DNA of 13,999 nt from Leptotrichiaceae bacterium. Its GTDB lineage: Bacteria > Fusobacteriota > Fusobacteriia > Fusobacteriales > Leptotrichiaceae. The stretch lies in NCBI GenBank assembly GCA_030532815.1, contig JAUNKI010000022.1, positions 4,180 through 18,178 of the forward strand, in the 5' to 3' direction. The notes beneath the pieces were generated by a model. That model was not told the DNA's origin. It worked only from the letters and a program-made list of their open reading frames with translations, and made no database searches. Numbering within the stretch: position 1 is the stretch's first letter; each line of letters starts with the position of its first letter. The translations under genes and the position numbers were made by a program. Of the stretch, positions 7,061 to 13,999 are shown piece after piece.

Positions 7061-8332
7061 ATGAAAGTAATAGTAAAGATTTTATCAGGTGTGTTACTGC
7101 TTATGTCAACGGTATTATTCGGAGAAAATATGTCGAATATGGAGAAGTTTCCCGAACATATTAAAAATGTAACAGCATTAACTGAAGTATTCGGTACGGG
7201 ACAGAAACTGACAGGAGTAATAATAGAATTTGACAAATCCGTCATAAATTCGGAACTTGCAAAGGATACATTCAGTGTTACGGACAGAACTGTAACAAAA
7301 ATTTATGCAAATAATAAAGGAGAAAAAGCTCAGCAGGGGAAAAACGGTAAATACATTATAATAGAGCTGTCGGAAAAAGATGAAAAAGCACAACTGTTTA
7401 TAAAAGCTGATAATATACTACCTGCAAAAATATTATTAACTCAGAATAAAGATATTAAAACTTCAGGAGGAAATATATATAAAAAGAATAAAAGCGTATT
7501 TACAAACAATAAGGTGAAAAATCTGGTTGTAGAGGATTTTAAACAGCTGGAATACAAAGATCCGAAAACAGGAATAACTTTAAAATATAATCTGTACATA
7601 CCTAAAAATTACAATAAAAATAAGAAATATCCTTTAGTACTGTTCATGCATGATGCAGGGCCTTTAAGTGAAAAAACTGAAACGACACTGCTTCAAGGAA
7701 ACGGAGCTACGATATGGGCAACTCCCGAAGAACAGGCAAAACACGAAGCGTTTGTATTAGCCCCTCAATATCCGGTAAAAGTTGTGGACGATAACGGGAA
7801 TGCTACTGAGCATTTAGAAGCAACAGTAAATCTTCTGAAAGATTACATAGTAAAGCAGTATAAGGTAGACACGGAAAAAATGTATGTAACTGGACAGTCT
7901 ATGGGCGGTATGATGGGAATAGTAATGAATTTCAGATATCCCGAATTATTTGCCGCATCGTATTTTGTAGCCTGTCAGTGGGATGCTTCTCTTACACCGC
8001 CGATGGCAAAAAATAAAATGTGGACGGTAGTTTCCACAGGAGATGTAAAAGCTTTTCCTGGCTGGAATGCCATAACCGACGTATTGGCTGAAAATGGAGG
8101 CGTTGTAATAAAAGACACATGGAGAGGAGATTATACTTCAGAACAGTTTAATCAGGGAGTAAAGAAAGTTCTGTCTGAAAACCCTCATGCAAATATAAAA
8201 TATACGGTTATAGAAAAAGGAACTTTACCAGATCTGAAAGAAGGAAATCCGGGCTCAGAACATATGGCGACATGGAAAACAGCTTATAATATAGAAGGAA
8301 TAAGAAACTGGCTGTTCCAACAGAAAAAATAA
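7061..8332 (+). CDS. Secreted alpha/beta-hydrolase (esterase/predicted peptidase) with N-terminal Ig-like domain
   Basis: The 423-residue protein has a signal peptide (1-21, ending V-L-F-G). Residues about 35-150 look like the beta-rich Ig-like domain that precedes the hydrolase in esterases such as Thermotoga EstA. From about 160 a PHB-depolymerase/feruloyl-esterase-type hydrolase follows, with H-D-A-G (197-200) as a likely oxyanion segment, the nucleophile elbow G-Q-S280-M-G, and candidate Asp328 and His401 completing the triad. The last two are inferred from order and spacing. The substrate is unknown: an ester of a carbohydrate or lipid is likely, and family members are often labelled peptidases without proof. 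The start follows GAGGGG (7047-7052) with 8-base spacing. The 85-base gap to mfd holds two TATAAT hexamers (6994-6999, 7010-7015) but no good -35. A strong terminator follows the gene. Confidence 0.85.
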   Translation: MKVIVKILSGVLLLMSTVLFGENMSNMEKFPEHIKNVTALTEVFGTGQKLTGVIIEFDKSVINSELAKDTFSVTDRTVTKIYANNKGEKAQQGKNGKYIIIELSEKDEKAQLFIKADNILPAKILLTQNKDIKTSGGNIYKKNKSVFTNNKVKNLVVEDFKQLEYKDPKTGITLKYNLYIPKNYNKNKKYPLVLFMHDAGPLSEKTETTLLQGNGATIWATPEEQAKHEAFVLAPQYPVKVVDDNGNATEHLEATVNLLKDYIVKQYKVDTEKMYVTGQSMGGMMGIVMNFRYPELFAASYFVACQWDASLTPPMAKNKMWTVVSTGDVKAFPGWNAITDVLAENGGVVIKDTWRGDYTSEQFNQGVKKVLSENPHANIKYTVIEKGTLPDLKEGNPGSEHMATWKTAYNIEGIRNWLFQQKK

Positions 8333-8339
8333 ATATTTA

Positions 8340-8540
8340 AATATTAATGACAGTCTCTAAATTAATTAAACAGAACATGTTAAATAATTTAGATTCTGTC
8401 ATTTTTTTAAATTCTATATTCAATAATATTTTCTTGCTGTTTGAGGATACTATATAACCCGTTTTTCCAAATTTTTCGTTATTTTCGGTACTTTATATAC
8501 TTCCTTTGATTATATATGAATTTTCTTTATTATTCTGTCA
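8340..8540 (-). pseudogene. Possible decayed coding remnant on the - strand
   Basis: Read on the - strand, one frame is open for 51 codons (8340-8492). An in-frame TAA (8493-8495) separates it from 15 more open codons upstream in the same frame. The composition is coding-like (Lys, Asn, Glu, Ser and Ile rich, e.g. E-N-N-E-K-F-G-K-T-G-Y-I-V), matching the purine-rich coding strand of neighbouring genes. There is no start codon with a ribosome-binding site, and the 3' part runs through the esterase terminator. The family is not recognised. Chance is a real alternative in AT-rich DNA. Confidence 0.2.
8346..8408 (+). terminator. Intrinsic terminator after the secreted esterase gene
   Basis: Arms 8346-8364 and 8385-8403 pair over 17 of 19 positions (AATGACAG, two mismatches, then TCTAAATTA), with a 20-base loop and a T-run at 8402-8408. 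It lies 14 bases after the stop codon. The stem is AT-rich but long. Confidence 0.75.
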
Positions 8541-8598
8541 TTATTAATTTCCTTTTCAATTTTTGCTGATGACTTTCATATTTTCCGTGAATAATAAT

Positions 8599-8640
8599 CC
8601 GATGAAAAAACATCTGATTTTTTCGGTATACCGTTAACGG
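8599..8640. repeat. Inverted repeat followed by two overlapping perfect palindromes
   Basis: CGGTATACCG (8624-8633) and CCGTTAACGG (8631-8640) are each perfect 10-bp palindromes sharing three bases. Immediately before them, CCGA-TG-AAAAAA (8599-8610) can pair with TTTTTTCGG (8618-8626) apart from a two-base bulge. The palindromes are GC-richer than their surroundings. They could be an operator or folded RNA, but no gene start is near enough to assign one. Confidence 0.4.
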
Positions 8641-8684
8641 AAATGTCGGAGAAAAAATAACAGAATAAAAGTTATAAAAGGAGC

Positions 8685-8791
8685 GGAGCTGTCTCATAAG
8701 TCAAAAATAATTCTCTAACCATAATTATTATATATTTTTAAAAATTAAAAGATATTGTTTTTACTCATTTTATACCTTTTGAAACAGCTCC
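8685..8791. mobile_element. MITE-like element or internally deleted IS remnant (107 bp)
   Basis: Terminal inverted repeats GGAGCTGTCTCATAAG (8685-8700) and, on the other strand, GGAGCTGTTTCAAAAG (8776-8791) match at 14 of 16 positions. The ends resemble the GAGCTGTTTCA-type termini seen on fusobacterial and firmicute insertion sequences; this is from memory and no search was done. Reading from the right end on the - strand, an ATG about 24 bases inside the repeat starts M-S-K-N-N-I-F before a stop, as if the first codons of a transposase were kept and its body deleted. No clear target-site duplication is visible. A very long-looped hairpin is the alternative. Confidence 0.55.
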
Positions 8792-8955
8792 AAAAAAATT
8801 AAATAACTAAAAAGAGCTGATAATACCTAGAAATTCTTAAGATTGGCGAACTTTTTCCATTTTCACTCCTGTGGGAAAACCTGATAAAAACTTGTTTTAG
8901 GATAAAATTTTATTAAGCAGTAGGCGTTTTATCTTGTAAATTTAAAAATTCCCTA

Positions 8956-8984
8956 TTGACAAATTGTAAATAAAATAATATACT
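8956..8984 (+). promoter_or_regulatory. Sigma-70-type promoter of the beta-glucoside operon
   Basis: TTGACA (8956-8961), a 17-base spacer and TATACT (8979-8984) make a near-consensus promoter. The start point would be near 8991, only a few bases before the RAT site at 8999, so the antiterminator target is at the very 5' end of the transcript. Confidence 0.85.
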
Positions 8985-8998
8985 GAATATATAAATAT

Positions 8999-9026
8999 GG
9001 ATTGTGACTGTTAAGCAGGCAAAACC
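8999..9026 (+). promoter_or_regulatory. RAT site 1 (LicT/BglG ribonucleic antiterminator)
   Basis: The 28-base stretch begins GGATTGTGACTG and ends GCAGGCAAAACC, closely matching the LicT/SacY/BglG RAT consensus. It forms a stem-loop with CTG/CAG near the apex. Its last six bases, AAAACC, are also the first bases of the terminator stem, so protein-stabilised RAT and terminator exclude each other. The G at position 8 replaces the more usual T. Confidence 0.9.
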
Positions 9027-9095
9027 TTGATTAGTGAATACGATTTGATAGTTTTTAAAGCTGTTTTTTGTTGTGTTTAGTAGTCAGGGTTTTTC
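9021..9095 (+). terminator. Attenuator terminator in the licT leader
   Basis: AAAACCTTGATTA (9021-9033) pairs with TAGTCAGGGTTTT (9081-9093) through a 13-bp stem that includes G-U pairs, followed by a short T-run. The left arm overlaps RAT site 1. Termination here would keep the operon off without active antiterminator. Confidence 0.8.
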
Positions 9096-9122
9096 TATTA
9101 TATGCAGTAGGAGCAGATAAAA

Positions 9123-9968
9123 ATGATTATAAAAAAGATTTTAAATAATAATGTCGTACTGTCGGAGAAAAACAGGAAAGAAATTATTATAACAGGAAAA
9201 GGCATAGCTTTCGGGAAGAAAACAAGTGATACCGTAGATAAAAATAAAATAGAAAAAACATTTATACTCGAATATAATGAAGCATCGGAAAAGTTCAAAT
9301 CTCTGCTTGAGCATATTCCGATGAAATATATTTCGGTGTCTTATGATATTATTGAATATGCAGAAAATATGCTGAATACTCGGTTTAATGATTTTATATA
9401 TGTGACATTGACTGACCATCTTAACTTTGCTATCCAAAGAAATAAAGAAAATATAAGTTATGTAAATGCTTTGCTTTGGGAAATAAAAAAATTCTATTCT
9501 AAAGAATATGAAGTGGGATTAAAGGCGATAGAACTTATAAAAGAAGAGCTGGGAGTAAGTTTTCCCGAAGATGAGGCGGCAAATATAGCATTGCATCTCG
9601 TAAATGCAAAAATAAACAGTAAAAGCGAAATCGGAGAAACTGTACAGATAACAAAGATGACACAGGATATTCTTAACATTATAAAATATACTTTTAACAT
9701 TGAGCTGGATGAAACTACTCTCAGTTACGAAAGATTTATAACTCATTTGAAATTCTTTTTTCAGAGAATTATGAAAAATAATCAAGTAAATACGGAAGAT
9801 GATTTTATTTACGATGAAGTAAGGAAAAAATACAGAAAGTCCTATGAATGTGCCTTGAAAATTGAAAGTTATCTGACGGGAATATATGAAAGGGAACTGA
9901 CAAAAGAAGAAAAAGCTTATCTGGCAATACATATTAGGAGAATAACTGAGGAACAACGGAAAAAATAA
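9123..9968 (+). CDS. licT: BglG/LicT-family transcriptional antiterminator
   Basis: This 281-residue RNA-binding regulator binds RAT sites and prevents termination when its PTS-regulation domains signal substrate. The N-terminal CAT RNA-binding domain (1-55) includes N-N-N-V-V and G-K-G-I-A-F-G. PRD1 (about 65-170) carries His99 (T-D-H-L-N-F-A) and His158 (A-L-H-L-V-N-A). PRD2 (about 172-277) carries His208 (I-T-H-L-K-F-F) and His270 (A-I-H-I-R-R). All four regulatory histidines are therefore present, at spacing like B. subtilis LicT. By family knowledge, PRD1 is phosphorylated by the EIIBgl permease to inactivate and PRD2 by HPr to activate. ATG 9123 follows AGGAG (9109-9113). The gene sits between two RAT/terminator units and so controls its own expression and that of the permease and hydrolase. 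LicT and BglG are equivalent names for this role; licT is chosen by domain similarity. Confidence 0.93.
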   Translation: MIIKKILNNNVVLSEKNRKEIIITGKGIAFGKKTSDTVDKNKIEKTFILEYNEASEKFKSLLEHIPMKYISVSYDIIEYAENMLNTRFNDFIYVTLTDHLNFAIQRNKENISYVNALLWEIKKFYSKEYEVGLKAIELIKEELGVSFPEDEAANIALHLVNAKINSKSEIGETVQITKMTQDILNIIKYTFNIELDETTLSYERFITHLKFFFQRIMKNNQVNTEDDFIYDEVRKKYRKSYECALKIESYLTGIYERELTKEEKAYLAIHIRRITEEQRKK

Positions 9969-9987
9969 ATTTAATACATTTGAAAGA

Positions 9988-10016
9988 AGATTGTTACTAT
10001 TAAATTAGGCAAAACC
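9988..10016 (+). promoter_or_regulatory. RAT site 2, between licT and bglF
   Basis: The stretch AGATTGTTACT...TTAGGCAAAACC (29 bases) matches the RAT pattern, with the conserved ATTGTTACT and GGCAAAACC blocks and an AT-rich apex (CTA/TAG) unlike site 1. The first base is A rather than G. Its 3' half is shared with the terminator that follows, giving the same switch as in the leader. Confidence 0.88.
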
Positions 10017-10081
10017 GACTGAAAATAAGGATACTATACGGTAATCCGATAAAATTTTCATGTCTGGATTTTGCCTTTTTT
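10008..10081 (+). terminator. Attenuator terminator before bglF
   Basis: AGGCAAAACC-GAC-TGAAAAT (from about 10007) pairs with ATTTTCATGTCTGGATTTTGCC (10054-10075) with small bulges, followed by six T residues (10076-10081). The stem takes up GGCAAAACC of RAT site 2. It both ends the licT transcript and gates bglF and the glucosidase. Confidence 0.85.
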
Positions 10082-10170
10082 ATTTAATTAATAAAGGAAT
10101 GCCTGATTGAAATTATTCTGTATAAATCAGAAAATAGACAGTTAAATAAAAAAATATATATTATATTTAA

Positions 10171-13552
<3,382 letters not shown>

Positions 13553-13704
13553 CAGAAAGTAACCCTAAATAAAGTCCGTAAATATAAAAATAAACTTTAT
13601 GAAACGGAATATTTATAATATTTTGTCAGCAGAAAAGCTTGACGGAAAAACAGTATACATAATTAGGTAATAATAAAAGTCATAAAAAATATTGTTTCAG
13701 AATT

Positions 13705-13754
13705 TTTACTGAATATCTTTGTATTTGAATAAAGTAAAGTTAAAATTCAGTAAA
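13705..13754. repeat. 10-bp inverted repeat downstream of the glucosidase gene
   Basis: TTTACTGAAT (13705-13714) and ATTCAGTAAA (13745-13754) are exact reverse complements separated by 30 bases. There is no T-run on either side, so it is a poor terminator; role unknown. Confidence 0.4.
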
Positions 13755-13807
13755 GATGTAAATGTTAAAATCCGGAAAATATTCTGCCCAACTTCGGAGA
13801 AGAATAA

Positions 13808-13933
13808 TTATTTAGCGAATATACAGAAAGCGAAATAAAACAGATAATATATAATTACTATAAAGAAAAGATATTGTATATTTTGAGGAAAGAGAGGGAT
13901 AGGGATTATAAAAAATTTAAAAAAAGACACTGA
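13808..13933 (+). pseudogene. Possible gene remnant without a start
   Basis: One + frame is open for 41 codons and ends at TGA 13931-13933. It is bounded upstream by TAA 13805-13807, with 13 more open codons in the same frame before that. The product is Lys/Tyr/Ile-rich (for example Y-T-E-S-E-I-K-Q-I-I-Y-N-Y-Y) and has amphipathic, coding-like character. There is no ATG in the stretch and no ribosome-binding site. A 17-codon ATG frame (from about 13757) overlaps in another frame, as after a frameshift. Family not recognised. Confidence 0.25.
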
Positions 13934-13999
13934 CTTATATAATTTTTTTCTAAGAGTAAGCACAGTAAAAATGGCATTTAGCAGGAGATGTTGAAAAAA

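Larger units (their letters stand above)
8333..9122. other. 790-base intergenic region between the esterase gene and licT
   Basis: No intact gene is visible on either strand. In order it contains the esterase terminator, a T-rich stretch that reads as a possible decayed frame on the - strand (8340-8540), an A-run/T-run inverted repeat (8599-8626), two overlapping palindromes (8624-8640), a MITE-like element (8685-8791), a 12-bp AT palindrome (8902-8913), and then the promoter, RAT site and attenuator of the beta-glucoside operon. Confidence 0.8.
13553..13999. other. 447-base region after the operon, no intact gene
   Basis: No complete gene is visible on either strand. ATAAAGT/ACTTTAT (13569-13575, 13594-13600) and TTTACTGAAT/ATTCAGTAAA (13705-13714, 13745-13754) are inverted repeats. 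Neither has a T-run, so the operon's terminator is not evident. A 41-codon coding-like remnant lies at 13808-13933. At the window edge AGGAG (13983-13987) could be the Shine-Dalgarno site of a gene starting just beyond 13999. Confidence 0.7.

Noticed and set aside
13639..13673. Promoter with TTGACG at 13639-13644
   Set aside because: No acceptable -10 lies 16-18 bases downstream, and no gene follows.

Overview
The window is AT-rich and reads almost entirely on the + strand. Lys, Ile and Arg are mostly AAA, ATA and AGA/AGG, spacers are short and AT-rich, and Shine-Dalgarno sites are GGAGG-like. Together with two exported proteins whose signal peptides end in F-G followed by N or E, this suggests a fusobacterium, most likely of the Leptotrichia group. 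That placement is an inference from style and gene content; no marker gene in the window proves it.

Region 1 (1-3827) is a redox/exported-protein cluster. It holds the tail of an upstream CDS, a small exported Lys-rich protein with the same C-terminal ending, an ApbE-family flavin transferase, RnfC and RnfD. The two Rnf genes overlap by one base. No rnfG, rnfE, rnfA or rnfB follows; the next gene is mfd. RnfD appears to lack the usual flavin-accepting Thr, and ApbE has no signal peptide and departs from consensus at several motif positions. This may be a cut-down or rewired Rnf-like module, and it is the most interesting part of the window.

Region 2 (3862-8332) holds mfd, the transcription-repair coupling factor, and then a secreted alpha/beta-hydrolase with an N-terminal domain like that of Ig-fold esterases. 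A long imperfect hairpin with a T-run follows as a terminator.

Region 3 (8333-8955) is a non-coding stretch. It contains a possible decayed reading frame on the - strand, two overlapping perfect 10-bp palindromes, and a 107-bp MITE-like element with 16-bp terminal inverted repeats.

Region 4 (8956-13552) is a complete aryl-beta-glucoside (for example cellobiose, salicin or arbutin) operon. A near-consensus promoter is followed by a RAT antiterminator site overlapping a terminator, then licT/bglG, a second RAT/terminator pair, a fused EIIBCA PTS permease and a GH1 6-phospho-beta-glucosidase. The permease imports and phosphorylates the glycoside, the GH1 enzyme cleaves it inside the cell, and the antiterminator reads PTS state and frees both attenuators when substrate is present.

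Region 5 (13553-13999) has no intact gene. It contains weak inverted repeats and a 41-codon open stretch without a start that looks like a gene remnant. The operon's terminator was not found.
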